Shown here: in pieces, positions 33,231 through 45,674 of the stretch
Position numbering within the stretch: the stretch's first letter is position 1
How the letters are laid out: the number at the start of each line of letters is the position of its first letter
From: Branchiostoma floridae
Taxonomy: Eukaryota > Chordata > Leptocardii > Amphioxiformes > Branchiostomatidae
DNA: 64,000 nt
Reading direction: 5' to 3'
NCBI RefSeq assembly: GCF_000003815.2
Contig: NC_049986.1
Location: 14,711,811 to 14,775,810 of the forward strand
Position numbers and translations under genes: made by a program
Notes under the pieces: model-generated
Databases searched by the model: none
What the model was told of the DNA's origin: nothing
The model's input: only the letters and a program-made list of their open reading frames with translations

Positions 33231-33333
33231 TACGCCAAATAGCAATTACTCAAGCAACTAAATATACCTTTGAAAACTATCTGATCCTTTCCAAAATTAT
33301 ATCCAGTAGCTTGAGTAATTGCTATTTGGCGTA
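33231..33333. repeat. Inverted repeat, 25-bp perfect arms
   Basis: TACGCCAAATAGCAATTACT plus CAAGC (33231-33255) is the exact reverse complement of 33309-33333, with a 53-base spacer. Complementarity continues imperfectly inwards. It may be the end of a larger repeat that includes the upstream GTCGATGAAGATTAAACATC sequence. Confidence 0.8.
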
Positions 33334-36300
33334 AGAAATACCATTGTTTGCGAAGATGATCTCTGCGCCGGTTATTTCAAGTCTTCGATATATTTTGCTG
33401 ATGCATTACTCGGTAGCAGCTATGTAAGAAACACGTACAGAGGAAGTTGAAGTGATGTCCAATTGTATTGCCTGAGTCGTACAGTTAATGAAAAACATGT
33501 TTTTGCCGCTGACTCAAATTCCTAGCGAAGCCTGTTGCTGTCTGTGAAATCCTACTCGCAAACCATCCTAAGCATGTGGCTAAGAGCATTGCCAAATACA
33601 TGCAACAAGTCTTGTGGATATTCGCAACATCTAAATGTATATAAATGCTAACTGGAACAGACCTGTGGAACATCGATCTCCTACTGATCATGGGATCTAA
33701 AACAGTCTAAGCGAAGAGTAATTGATAGTCATTTCCACTAGTCGGTACAAATCGCGACAGCCACTTTGTACTTGGCACTATGTATTTAAGTTAGGCATGA
33801 ATGAACGTCTGTGTGTCTAACTCCAGTTTGCCTATATTCATCGCAAATATCATCTTCCGTTGACCACGACAAGGATATGTACTATATGTACAATACACAT
33901 GTAAAGTGCAATTTACCAAAGTCCCCCTGCCTGAATTAATCAGTGTTCCTAGGAACTCCTGAAAACTGAAAAGGTCTATGTCCTATTGTGTGTATATGCT
34001 GGTAAAATTTGAAATGAAATGAACAGCAGATACCGGCCCAAGGCAGCACTTGCCAGTGGCAACGATGACCTGAATGCGAACTGTCGACGTCCGTCGAACG
34101 TTGGTCTAGATACAGGGTCAGTGCAACAAGAATACAACTCACCGGTACAGCAGTCTCTACAGTGCACTGAAAGACTCAAGCCGCTCCTGCCGATGCGAAC
34201 TTCACTCACACTACGGGATCAGGCTCACGACTGGGCCTTTTATTGCCCCGGGCTTCCGTTCTTACCAGGTTCACAATCATCTTCTCATACGTCATAGATA
34301 CAGTCTCTTTCAAACGTATACAATGGTTTCAATCATAACCAACGTGTCGTGCGTAAACAGGAGGTAGTCGTCAGCAAAACAATGTCGTTGACGTTTCTGG
34401 CAAGAAGAATTCAGGCTGGTATATAAACGAACAGGTGGAATCTGTGAAGTACAGGGTTTGTTACAGGTGCTGTCACGTGGCACGTAATGTCAGGCAATTA
34501 TGTCGTGATATGTCTACTGCAAATTCTAATTCAAGCCGGTGTTGGAAAATTACACCAAATACCATATTTTTTTCGGCAAAGAAATCTTTAAAATGATCAC
34601 ACATGTAAAGTTGCCAAGGCCTCCTCGAAGACAAGTTACCCTAGACCTCCGTACAAACTGTGAATTAAGATGAAGTGGATAATTACGTATAATAACATAA
34701 ATGCGCTTGCGTGAGTCAGTGAAGAAGCTGAGCTGATAATCATTTTCAAAGTTAAGTCATTATCCCGAAATGACAGACAATACTCTCGAATGCAAACCGA
34801 TTAAGTGTTGAAAAAACTTAATTCATGACCCGAAGAAGCTTAATGGAGATTATGTGCACATGTCTAGGGACTACGTAGTGATATGTATGACACAGACTAA
34901 CGTCATAGATCTACCAACCACTCAGAGACATTCCCCTGGCAACAGCCATACGCAAAGTACAAAATGTCCCCATTTCTTCCTCTGATTACCCAGCACTTCA
35001 AAGTACTAATCACGATCAAGGGCACTGAAGTATGTGCCAAGCACCACGCTGTAAGCTCGGGATGTTTGTACCCCGGGTCCGCGAGACAGCGATGCTTGCC
35101 GGCAATTGACGTTCTTATAATGCCCATGGCAACTACTTTGTACCGTGCATTAGCCATAAACCTCAATAAAAGACAGCTGGCTAGCGTGGCATTAAAGTGA
35201 ACCATTAAAGTAAGCCGTTGAGTGTGTTGTGTGCTCCAGAGGGTATCGTATTCAATCTGTCGGACGTAAAACGTTCAAACACTCTTACATCTCTCAAGAT
35301 TTGTAGACTTACGCAATAAACCGCCTGATAGCTAACTACACGGAACAACGCCCCAAATGACAGCCTGCTATCGAATGTAGAATATTGGTAGCCAAAGTCG
35401 TTAAGAACCGGCATATTTAGATATTTAAAACAAACCGGACACCAACCTTGGCGTTGTTGATCGCACCACCGTGTTCTGGGTGACTCTTGACACTGAGAAG
35501 TCGTCCGTCACTTCTAATAATATCCAGTCAATATTTGAGGTCGGATCGGTGCAGTTACAACCAGATGCCCTACGGTTTCCCTTAATCTGTTAGATACATG
35601 TAGGATGTACAAGTATTACCCACTAATCCAGCTCGTACTGGGATAGAAGATTACAGGAGGCGGCGCTACTGTGGATCTACTTGACTTGAGGCCGGGTTGG
35701 AAGAGTCTTCTCAGATCTTCCTCCGTTTCAAGGCGGAACCATTTGAGGTGGGGGTGGACTTGTGTTGACGAAGACGTAACCAGATAGATGCTCTTAACTC
35801 TGTCCGAAAAGGGGGTTTTAGATACGCGATATTTTCGCATGTATCCGTGAGATTCCAAATCCCTATTACCCCCATGTCTAACACCATCCAAACTACTTAA
35901 GAGCTTTAAGCTCTCAGCACTTGGACGATATTCTGGTCAACTTTGACTGGAGTCATTATGAACTTATGGCAGCCCAATGTCATCCCGCCAGCCTCTCAAG
36001 ACCCTTACACAGTCCAACGATGAGGTCAGGGGTCAGACCTTGCAGAAAAGGGTGTCTGATGTTGCCATGACATGATGTTGCATAATATGATGTGTTCATC
36101 ACATTACGAAAAAGGTTTGGCCTTTGAATCTAATATTGAATCTTGAAATATTCTTTGACGCCCATTAGGGAAACCCATGTGTGATCCCGACTTGATGCTC
36201 TGCCCTCTGTTGGTCTCGGTGGTAACTATCTCACATTGGGGTTAGAGCATCACGCGACCTTCCACATGTGAACAGAGATGGATTATATGTATATGAACCG

Positions 36301-37047
36301 TACAGTCGTGCTCTCCAGCAAGTATTATCTTTATTCAGTTGAGGTGTAGGAGGGAGTCTTGGTAACATTTTGCTAATAATGTTCGCAAAGGTAAAGAACG
36401 CAAAGGTAAAGAAAGGCACAAGCAAAATGTTTGGATTTGACAAATATTTACGTTTGGGACCGCATTGTTAGCAGCGACACCTGGCTGCAGTACAAAGTTG
36501 ACCAGTCATTATTGTCCTAAAGAAGGTAACAGAATGTTGTTATGTTACTCTTCGTTGTTCAGCCGTCCCCAACCTAATGAAATCATTTACGGAGAAATTG
36601 GTGTTGCTTAAAATAGCAGAACAGTTTTGTTGTCACGTGGGCACAGTGCATTTATTCATAATCACATGATCAGTTGCTGTTTAGTTAAATCCTATAATTG
36701 TACAGTAGTAGTAAATTGATGAAAATGCCATGCCAAATTGATATGCACAACAAGACAGAGTAGTGGGAGTTATCGTGGCGGTACAGCAGTGAGGAGCGGT
36801 TTTAAATGCCCATTTCAGAACGGGGACTTCCATACGCCTGTTCTATGGGTGAAATTCACCTCACTCTAGTTCGAAGGTGTCTGGCGGTGTAACAAATCGG
36901 TGCAGTTTTCGGCTTCTCCGTTGACCTTTCTCTAATCCTAAAAACCCTACCTCTGCAGTATACGGTTGTTGGGATCACCCCTAGCTCTAAAGTGCTCGTA
37001 CGTGCACGTGACAACTTTCAGAGTAGAAGTTCCGCTGTATCCATGCA
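33334..37047. other. No gene recognised
   Basis: No coding region supported on either strand; only short frames without motifs. No repeat structure of note was recognised. Confidence 0.35.
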
Positions 37048-37218
37048 CCTTCCAAGCAGAGGTTAGGCTCCTGACGTTCTCCAAGCAGAGGTTAGACTCC
37101 TAATATCTTTTAATGCGTATTTGCCAGGGACCTGGGTTCTTATTTTGTCAGGTTTTCTGGAGAAAACATGACAGCATAGAAAGCCAGACAGAATCACCTA
37201 ACCTCTGCTTGGAGAGTA
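37048..37218. mobile_element. TACTCTCC-family foldback MITE with a duplicated left end
   Basis: TTCCAAGCAGAGGTTAGGCT at 37050 is repeated 30 bases later as TCTCCAAGCAGAGGTTAGAC (37079), and the right end reads CACCTAACCTCTGCTTGGAG ending at AGTA. Interior phrases ACATGACAGCATAGAAAGCC match other copies. The left end was locally duplicated or one copy inserted into another. Confidence 0.7.
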
Positions 37219-38525
37219 GCCCTGAACCTAGGAAAGCGTACTTCTAGTTGCACCGCAGGCGTCTGTGCACATGTAACATTTGGAACTGCCAGGTTCGTCC
37301 AAACTAGTGTAATCCTCCAGCGGGATAAATCATCCTTTCCGGGACGTGTACGGATCGAGTTTTGGGGATAGTTCCGGGGGGATTACTGGACGGGCAGACA
37401 ACAGGCCATGCCACGCGGAGTTAAACCTTCAGTCTACACTTTTATTCGGCATTGGACGGCAAAAATGCATAACGCAAGTCACCTTTATCTGCGGGTTGAC
37501 CTGTGTTGTTTTTACAAGCAGCGTATTTAAGCATATCAAGCCGACAGAAAGTGGGTTCAAACTGCTATATTTTGAAAAAAACTTGAAACCACCGTCCTTT
37601 GACTTGATAGCCCCAAATACGGTTTTTTAAACTACGGATATAGGTTGCCCCACGGATAAAGGTGCACTAGCGTACATGTTGTCTGTTGGTCGATTGGTCG
37701 AGGACAGGAAAATCGAAAACGTTACGAACGAACAGACACTGCTAAATGAATGTTCATCAGTTGTCCTTTAGTTATATATTTGTAAAGCCGATGAGCACAG
37801 GGAAGGACTTTTGTAGACGAACGTAATGAATGAATACATGCTGGGTAATCCATAGCTATCTATTATTTTCTTCTATTACCTATATATATCTTTAATAGCA
37901 ATTAACACAAGGAAGGACCACATTGGTTTCGGCACATTCCGAATGAATTGTGCTTTAATGTACTGTCTATTTGTATGAAATAGACAATAAATGAAAAATA
38001 AAGAACAAAAAGGTTCATTGGTAAGTTGAGAGATAATAAGTTACCAAATTGTTGCCACCTAAAAGATTCCTTTTGAAATGCAGTTCTATGTTGATTTGTG
38101 ACCATGGTAACAAGTTTCAAATGACTTCCTCTAGTGGATAGCCCCCTACATGTTGCCGCGTCTGTTCAAACCACTCATGTGAAGCATAAATCCTAAAGAG
38201 GAGAATATCCTAAAGAGGAGAATATGTTGCTTTGTAATTAACGCTGACAGTGTACTTTGTATACTTCCATGTTGCTGAAATCCTTTAAGTCTTACATAAT
38301 CCCGTAACCACCACGAGCACCGGGAGGAATTCTGTGCAATGGTCTAAAGAACGCCACGCGCAAACGACACACCATTAGCAAAGGAAACTCTCAATCACCC
38401 CCAACATATAGAGAGTTCCTTTTGTTGTAAAATTGTGGACTGATTCGCCACACTTGACCATGACTGCAATGTTTCTATATACATAGACTTGGCGATGTTT
38501 CTCGCCTGACTTCACTCCGGGCTCC
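37219..38525. other. No gene recognised
   Basis: AT-rich; contains a perfect 17-bp tandem pair (CCTAAAGAGGAGAATAT) near 38190-38225. It would be the 3' flank of the candidate minus-strand gene at 38526-39250, but no AATAAA is obvious close to that stop. Confidence 0.35.
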
Positions 38526-39250
38526 TTAAGTGGCACATTCTTCGCCGCGGATGAAGACGTATGGACCATTTCCTTCGACCTTCATCTCCCGACCCGTAAG
38601 GTATTCCAGAGAAAGCGATGTACGACGTTTGCAGTTAAGTATTTCCGAAGCGTTCCAATCACTGTTGACGTTTGAAATAGATATGCTACCCGCGGGGAGT
38701 CATTAGATGAAAAGGAGACATATTTCTTTCGGTGATTTCTGATAATACACGGCTGTATTTCTGGCTCGATCGTAGTGCTGTCATCAGAGAGGCCAAATCC
38801 AACACCTGCGTCTCTCTACTGTATGGGGATTCGCAACTAAATGTCAGAAATCAAGATAGACTGAATAAACTGTGATGTGTACACACTTAGAAAAACTTCC
38901 ATAGAAGACCTAGAGCGTTAAGTTTTGTTTTTTAACTTTGAGTTTGATATTCCAGACTGTACATGTACTCGAGCTAAGCAGCTTGAAATCGTTTACGTCG
39001 GACAGATGCTAGTAGGGGGATTCCTTGCGACATTTTGTAAAACCTGGTATTTATGAGATTACCCTTTGATGTACATGTGTTTGTTCCTCTCGTCCATTAA
39101 GAGTTTTAGCTTTGACTTCCAGCTGTGGCCAGCCACGACCTCGAGCAACTTTCTCCCTGGCCGCACCTGAAAACTCTGCCCACGTGCCTTGATGACGTCA
39201 TTCACCACATCTTCACTGGCTTCAAGTAGTAATGATATTATGTCAGTCAT
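38526..39250 (-). CDS. Candidate two-exon gene, 115 residues, unknown family
   Basis: Exon 1 runs from 39250 down to 39063 (188 bases, ATG preceded by an in-frame stop) and ends at a donor (AAAGG|GTAATC). A good acceptor follows 377 bases on (TCTCCTTTTC ... GCGGGTAG|C), giving exon 2 at 38685-38526 with a stop. The phases fit (2 then 1) without adjustment. Exon 1 reads MTDIISLLLEASEDVVNDVI and ends with DERNKHMYIKG; exon 2 includes LSLEYLTGREMKVEGNGPY and ends RGEECAT. Composition is protein-like, with balanced charge and few rare residues. I recognise no domain. It could be a lineage-specific gene, two exons of something larger, or chance. Confidence 0.3.
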
Positions 39251-39418
39251 GGAAACTTAATACCCAGACTTTCCAAAAGTTCCTCTGTTGATCGTTAGCT
39301 ATGGCAACGAATCCACAACAGTATTACATGTTTTTGACCAACATGAAGGGACATAGAACATAGTTATGTCCGAGTGATCTGTAAGACATTATTTGAAGCT
39401 GGTATTTTACAATATTAC

Positions 39419-39518
39419 NNNNNNNNNNNNNNNNNNNNNNNNNNNNNNNNNNNNNNNNNNNNNNNNNNNNNNNNNNNNNNNNNNNNNNNNNNNNNNNNNN
39501 NNNNNNNNNNNNNNNNNN
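39419..39518. other. Assembly gap, 100 N
   Basis: Exactly 100 N, placeholder gap of unknown true length. No feature was recognised at its edges. Confidence 0.95.
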
Positions 39519-39799
39519 TCCGATCTGCCGTATCTCCCTGTTGCATCCCTGTTGTTCAACTTTTCATGATAAAAGCTAGACTTACAGAAGCAATACACGC
39601 TTCTTGTCATATCACACGTTGATTACTTATTACATAATAAAGTACAGGACCTCCCACAACAGTATTTGAACGAGTGTATGCTTGGCCGTTGCTCGTGGCA
39701 ATAATATCGTGGTTAGTGCCGTCGTCAAGGGCATGGTGATCATGAAATGTCAAGTCAATCATCTTGTATGATATAATACTGTGTGTTGCTACGCAACGG

Positions 39800-40062
39800 A
39801 AGACAAAACTACGTCTGATCTCTACGATGACGCAGAATCGAAGAAACGTCGCAAAACCCACACATTACAGAAAAAGTGGGATCATTCGTCTTCCACTGTC
39901 TCAGAAAAAGAAGTCAAACCCAATAAGTTACATCTTTAAGTTAGACTAGAGTAGTCGCTTAGTATACTGTTTTAGTGTTACTAAGTACCATTATTTGTCT
40001 GTCATTTTTTGTCACTTGCAATTAGCCCTCGGGCAAGAATTTGCAATAAACTTATCTAAAGA
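39800..40062 (+). mobile_element. LINE 3'-end remnant
   Basis: The frame reading KPTHYRKSGIIRLPLSQ near 39850-39910 is followed by TTAGCCCTCGGGCAAGAATT and GCAATAAACTTATC. The same coding tail (EPTHYRKGVVLRLPLSQ) and the same 3' end occur in the elements at 60113-61160 and 61165-61545. This marks the last codons and 3' untranslated region of one LINE family. 5'-truncated. Confidence 0.6.
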
Positions 40063-41183
40063 AAAATATGAATATCATTTTTGATTCTGTGTAATAGAAT
40101 AGTTTTGTAGAATAGTTTTGTGTGATGTCTTTTTCCAGTCCTGCCAAAAATAATGACTGGCTACAGATTACCTTTAGAAATTTTACGCTAAGAAATTCAG
40201 CAACGTATAATCTGCCGGTAGTACTCGAATTAGTGATGCACTGTTGGCACATGTAGTGGTTTATAATGATCACTTTGGGGTGATATAGAGATTCTGCATT
40301 TGCTGGTTAAAATTCCAGTTGTCCTCACTGCAATGTGCACGGATAAGACAACATGACAACCGTCTTATGTTGGAATATTCAGGGAGACTTTACCCCAACT
40401 GTTGCAGAAAGCTATTACGTGCAGGTGTAGCCACGAAGTTGACCTTCAGCATGTCTAAATTTATTTCTGTAGTTCTTATTGAATAACAGCACGCGTGGGT
40501 TCTTAAAATGTTCCAGCGTTACCGCAATGAACTTAACGCGACAAATGAAGAAAATTCTTTCTTCATATTTCAAATTAGCTATAGCATTTCTGGAACATTT
40601 TTTTCAAGAAAATTTAGGATAGCTCTCCTACCTTTGAACACTGCGATGCTGATGAAAATAAAAGACTGAAATAATATCGATGATACAAAACAAAGCAATT
40701 GCTCACAAATTATTTTGAAATGGGTGCCCTTAGGCCTTGTTGGACTAGTTATATGGACATATTTGTTGCTGACACGGGAAAAAGTCCATTTTGATTTATT
40801 TCCAATTAGTGTAGGATTGGAAACGGATAACTGCCGTGGCCGGTCTGAGTGCATTCATTTACCATTTGAATTCCCTACATTTGGGGATCGTTACCTCGCT
40901 TCGACGTCTCTCCATGTCTCCTGTTGGAGCGATAGGCACTCCAGCGACAGGTACACACCGAGTTTACATCCATCATAAAACAGCCATCCTTCTAGGCGCG
41001 TTTAGACAAATTGTGAATGGACAATTAGAAGTTAATTCTCTCAGGTTCAGATGACGTACGAGCTTCAAACAGAGTTTTGATGAATGACGCCAATCAATTT
41101 TTACAAGTTATCAAAAGCTATTTTCATCGCTGACACTGGCAAGCAACGGTGACAACAAACTAGTGATCTGCTCAATATTTACC
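40063..41183. other. No gene recognised
   Basis: AT-rich; no supported coding or repeat feature. Confidence 0.35.
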
Positions 41184-41186
41184 TAA

Positions 41187-41687
41187 GGCCACGGCAAGTA
41201 AATTTTATGGATGACATCCTATGCAGACTGCAAAAATAGTGCGATAGGGCGAAAAAAAACAAGATGGGTAAAAAAAAAAGATGGCTACATTTTCAAAAAT
41301 ATGCACCACAAAGTTGTGATGAATATTGTAACAATAATTAAAGGGACAAAACATGGTATCAGAGCCAACAAGGCATTCATTCCTGTATATTCAAGACATG
41401 TACTGGTGTGGCAAAAGTGACACTGGTCTGGTAGACTGGCATCACCAACAAACTTTTACAACTATCCAATAAGTTTCATGTCTTCAACAACAGTCCTGGG
41501 TACCTCGCAGGTGCCACTTCTACAGTAACAATTATTAGGCTACAACACAACATATTTGCTCATTTTGGTACATTATCGTCATGTTGACCATCCCTGCAGA
41601 AGGAAAAAATTCTTGTTTTTTTTTCTGAAATCAGGAGAAAATTAATGCGCGCGCTGATGTCATCCATAAAATTTACTTGCTGTGGCC
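41187..41687. mobile_element. Non-autonomous Harbinger-like DNA transposon, 501 bp
   Basis: The ends GGCCACGGCAAGTAAATTTT plus ATGGATGACATC (left) and GATGTCATCCAT plus AAAATTTACTTGCTGTGGCC (right) are inverted repeats of 32 bp with one mismatch. TAA flanks both sides (41184-41186 and 41688-41690), a 3-bp TWA target duplication as in PIF/Harbinger. There is no transposase frame. Confidence 0.75.
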
Positions 41688-41961
41688 TAAGAGGGCGTTC
41701 AAGTTGTCCTTACATCCAGGCTTCCAGCGTGATGTTGTCATTCATTTTCTGTGGTTAACAAAAGCTACACAACAATAGCGAGCAGTGCATAAAAGGACGG
41801 AAACGTCCCTCATCATGATCATTCTGCGGGTTAGCAGATATTTTTGCTTGTAAATTGACAACCTGTATCTCTGTGTCTTTGTTATGTTTGCACGCGATTG
41901 ATGTTGGTACCTGTAAATATCCGCGCGACCTTGATCCCGTTTTAACCCACATGTTGGCTTT

Positions 41962-42121
41962 TGGCGGTGTTTTATATTGCTTGCCTAGCTTATTACCTGC
42001 TATTTCTGCTATCTGTTGCTTTTTTAGAGTTTGCCGCTAGCTAAGTCATCAACACACGGCAGCAATATCAGAAAAGGCAACGCGGGTGATCAGCAAAAAT
42101 GGCAATATCAAAACACCGCCC
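41962..42121. repeat. Imperfect foldback element
   Basis: GGCGGTGTTTTATATTGC near the left end pairs with GGCAATATCAAAACACCGCC at the right end, and the interior (CTGCTATTTCTGCTATC against GATCAGCAAAAATGGC) pairs more loosely. A segment of the right arm (ATCAGAAAAGG ... AGCAAAAATGGCAA) recurs inverted at about 43012-43050, so the sequence is dispersed. Confidence 0.5.
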
Positions 42122-45100
42122 GAAGACACCTATGGAGGATTTCTCTATGGACGCTCATGGGTCCACGACGTGTCCACATAGGATACTAGTCTCGCACAAA
42201 TCTCAGTATTATTGCCAATATTCCACGGAATTGATGAAAGGGTGCTGAAACTGTCCAAAATCAAGGTTGCCAAGCGTAGTGTCATTCATAACGAGCGCCC
42301 CGAGTGATAACAGAGGACTGTGTCGTCTGATATCTTCGATTCACCGTCTCCGTGGGGAGGGCGCGATGTTTAGAAGATTGCTGTATGTGGTCGACCAAGG
42401 AAATTAAATGTAACGTTATTTACCGCCTTGGGTGACGGCACAAGACAGGCTGCCTTAATATCTTTCGATTTACGATGTCTGCGGGTAAGGTTTAATATCA
42501 GAAAGATCACCTTATAAGACGTATGAAATTGTTGTAATGAGGAATGTATTTCGGAGAACATTGAAAATTGTTGAAATATCAACTTTTTATCAGTTACCCT
42601 TTGGTGCTGTATTTACTGTTGCACCGGGGTTAACGTCCTGGGCAATATATTGTTTTCAACCAGCAGCACGGTGGAAAGTTGAAGAGCAACTCTTTTTTTC
42701 CGCAAATCTTTAAGAGTGCTTTATATATAATAAGTGTGTGACAGTGTCTATATCAGGTTTACTGCAATTCATCACAGCAACGAGAACGATGCGCGGTTTT
42801 CTTCTATCCATGCCCCCCCCCCCCCCCCCTCCGTATGAAAAATCAAACAAAAATGTGAAGCCACTATTCCACAGAGAAATGGGTTGGATTGATATGACCT
42901 TAGTGGATTTTTTTATTCATTCATTAAACCTTAAAATTTCTAATGGATCTTGATTCCATTCACCTCTATTTGTTATGCATTCAAAGCACGTAGTGAAGAT
43001 CTTGAAAGGTTTTGCCATTTTTGCTGATCACCTGCGTTACCTTTTCTGATCGTACTAGATATCTTGTTGATAAGAACTGAGCTGTTTTGATTTTCCTTTT
43101 CGATAAATTTGTCAACAACAAGCACGCCACCCAACTGAACATCACGCAATACTACACCTACACGTACACGTACATAATGAATTGAAATTAATTTATCATC
43201 AATCCCAACCTCTAACAAAACCTGCCCACGCGCGCTGACATCAAACGGGAATATAATCAGCGCCTTTTCTTTGTGAGTGGTGACACCAGCGGGTCGCCTC
43301 AGGGAGTCCTCAACAAACAACGCTGCCACCAGAATGTCATCCAACTAAGATTGGTAAGTGACTACCAAGACGTCTTGAGAAACATGAAGAACTTCATTGC
43401 ACGACAATTGTACATGGTACAATATATGGCAATGACTATTACACAAAGTACAAAATAGGTGTATATAAGACATAACAAGAAGGGCTTACACAAGCTTAAG
43501 TCTTTGATATAGTGTTACAATCGATTTGGGCTAATCATGAGTTACGGTATTCTTTCTAATAGCAAAGAAGTCTTTGATATATTTGCCTATCTTTGCATTG
43601 TCGGAGTTGTGGTATCTACATATCTGTCTGTAGCATCGAGTCTCTTGAAAACTGCTGTACTGGATTCGAGAAATGTGAATGTATAACTTCGTTGTCCTTC
43701 AACTTACCTTCAAAAGTACTAGTAGCTACTGTAAATTCATTTAAGTACTAGTAGCTTTTTGATATCATTTCAGTCTGAGCTGCATCTTCCAAGTTGTGCA
43801 TAAAAGGCCTAGAAGTCATCAATAATTATGTAGCGGTCTCTCTGTATTCTTTATGTAACACTAAAGTTTCTTCAAATTGGCAGTGAAGTTCTCTATGTGT
43901 CCGTAAAGACTCGATGAAAAGGTCTAAATGCCACCCATGGTTTCGTTAAGTTTTATTGCGTATTTTAAGGACTCCGGCTTTCTAAATGGACAGGTCCTCG
44001 ATGTGTCCTCAATTTGACCTGTAACTACCTGGAAGGCACGCGGGGTTACTTTAAGGTCATCCCTAGAAGCGTTCCCGGTCGTTTAACTGCAACTTAAGAC
44101 AATCTAATGCCCATCGAGAGACGTCATAAAAATAGCCAGTAGCAGTCGAAACTTTAATGACCACCTTTAGTTTGTATTTCTAAACGCCGAAGTTCTGTCT
44201 CTGTATTACTTTTTATCTAAGCAGAAACATTGTTAGCTATTGACCATTCAATCAAGCAGCTTACGGAAGTCTTACACCACAGTCCAGCATGCAAGGTAAA
44301 GGCTGCCTATTTCTTAAAAAGAAAAAAAAGTTATTTTCTGTTATCTGCCTGTCTTACTCTTCAGAAGACCTCGTTAATGCACAAGGTCAATGACCTCGTA
44401 ACTGTGGCGCAGAACTTAACTTGCACGATTTAATTGACAGTGCCACAGAATAAAATTAAATCAATGCTAAATACAAGAGTGGATGACAACTAGACTATAG
44501 AATCTTATTTGTTCATTCATTTCTGTTTTGTTTATTCAGGGTAACCTATTTCAGCGCTTTACAGTGGGGCCCTGGTAGACTTATTAACTGTTTGCAACAG
44601 ATGCTTATTTCTTCTAGTTGCAAGAGCTAGCTTTCAATCTTATTAATGAGATAAAAAAATGCTGATGAAAGCAATCTACATCTAAATCCATCATCCATCA
44701 TACCAGGTTCTGTGCTAAATTTAGACCAACAGATGTTGCCGAAGAGGCGAGGTGAAGACAACGTACATGTATGCCTGCTTTATTATATTCGTTAATCTGT
44801 ACATAAGACGTAGGCACAACTGGGAAACGATAATGGATTAGATTTTAATTTGGAAGGTACCATAATCCCTTCACTAAGAAATAAGCAGCCAATTATAGCT
44901 AAAGGACTGCTGTGTTCTTAATGAATTTTCGAGCAAATTATTTCAGGATTATGAATATGACAAACAAAAGTTTGCATCTTACGCATCATTGCCAGATTGG
45001 TTATTCAAACTGAATAAACAACCACGACTGTGAGAACTATATGTATGTCTAATGATTATACACAGGGTTATGCTACAAAATGGAAGATGCATGATTGATA

Positions 45101-45674
45101 CTAAGGCTATATGAAGCACTTATAGATAAATCTAGACAGAAAGGACTATAATTCCGTCCGTAGATATCTATGTGAAACCGGACAGGAAGGACGCAGGTGT
45201 AGCGCCGGCCTCAGTCATTATGAAGAGGGCGTATCGGGATAGTTATGGCTCTGTCAGATGCATACAGATGACCCGAACAACGTCAACGATGTCTTCACAA
45301 TTTGCATTCTCTGGCTCCAAATTCGATCGACCTCTTTGGGTAAAATTCTATATTCACACGACTAAAGTGAAGCTCATCTGAGTTGGTAGTAAATTATCAA
45401 ATTACAATGATAAACTTCCTACATCAGGGTACTCTCGTCATCAATGAACAGAGACGTTTTCGGCGTTATAAACTTCCTGGTACATTTGACCAATTACTGA
45501 CGTCACGTATCCGCAATATCACGTGTCTGTATAACTCTCACTAGTTAACGTTCTGAATTGATTGGTCAAGAATATCGATCCTGAAAAAGGCGACAGTGGT
45601 CATTGAAAATTTGATCCGAGTATACCTTTGTGGTGGAAAAAAGTTAAGCATTGTACTATGAAGTGAAGATGAAG
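42122..45674. other. No gene supported
   Basis: Holds a C-run near 42811 and a 123-codon minus-strand frame (42973-43344) that overlaps a dispersed repeat at its 3' end and has no recognisable motif. No gene can be supported. Confidence 0.35.

Noticed and set aside
42811..42830. C-run as a structured G-quadruplex element
   Set aside because: A simple homopolymer tract with no further G/C runs around it; no support for a function.
42973..43344. 123-codon minus-strand open frame beginning MDDILVAALF
   Set aside because: No recognisable domain, its end overlaps a dispersed inverted repeat (43012-43050), and it contains a CGTGTACGTGTA microsatellite translating as RVRVG. Chance or repeat-derived is more likely than a gene.
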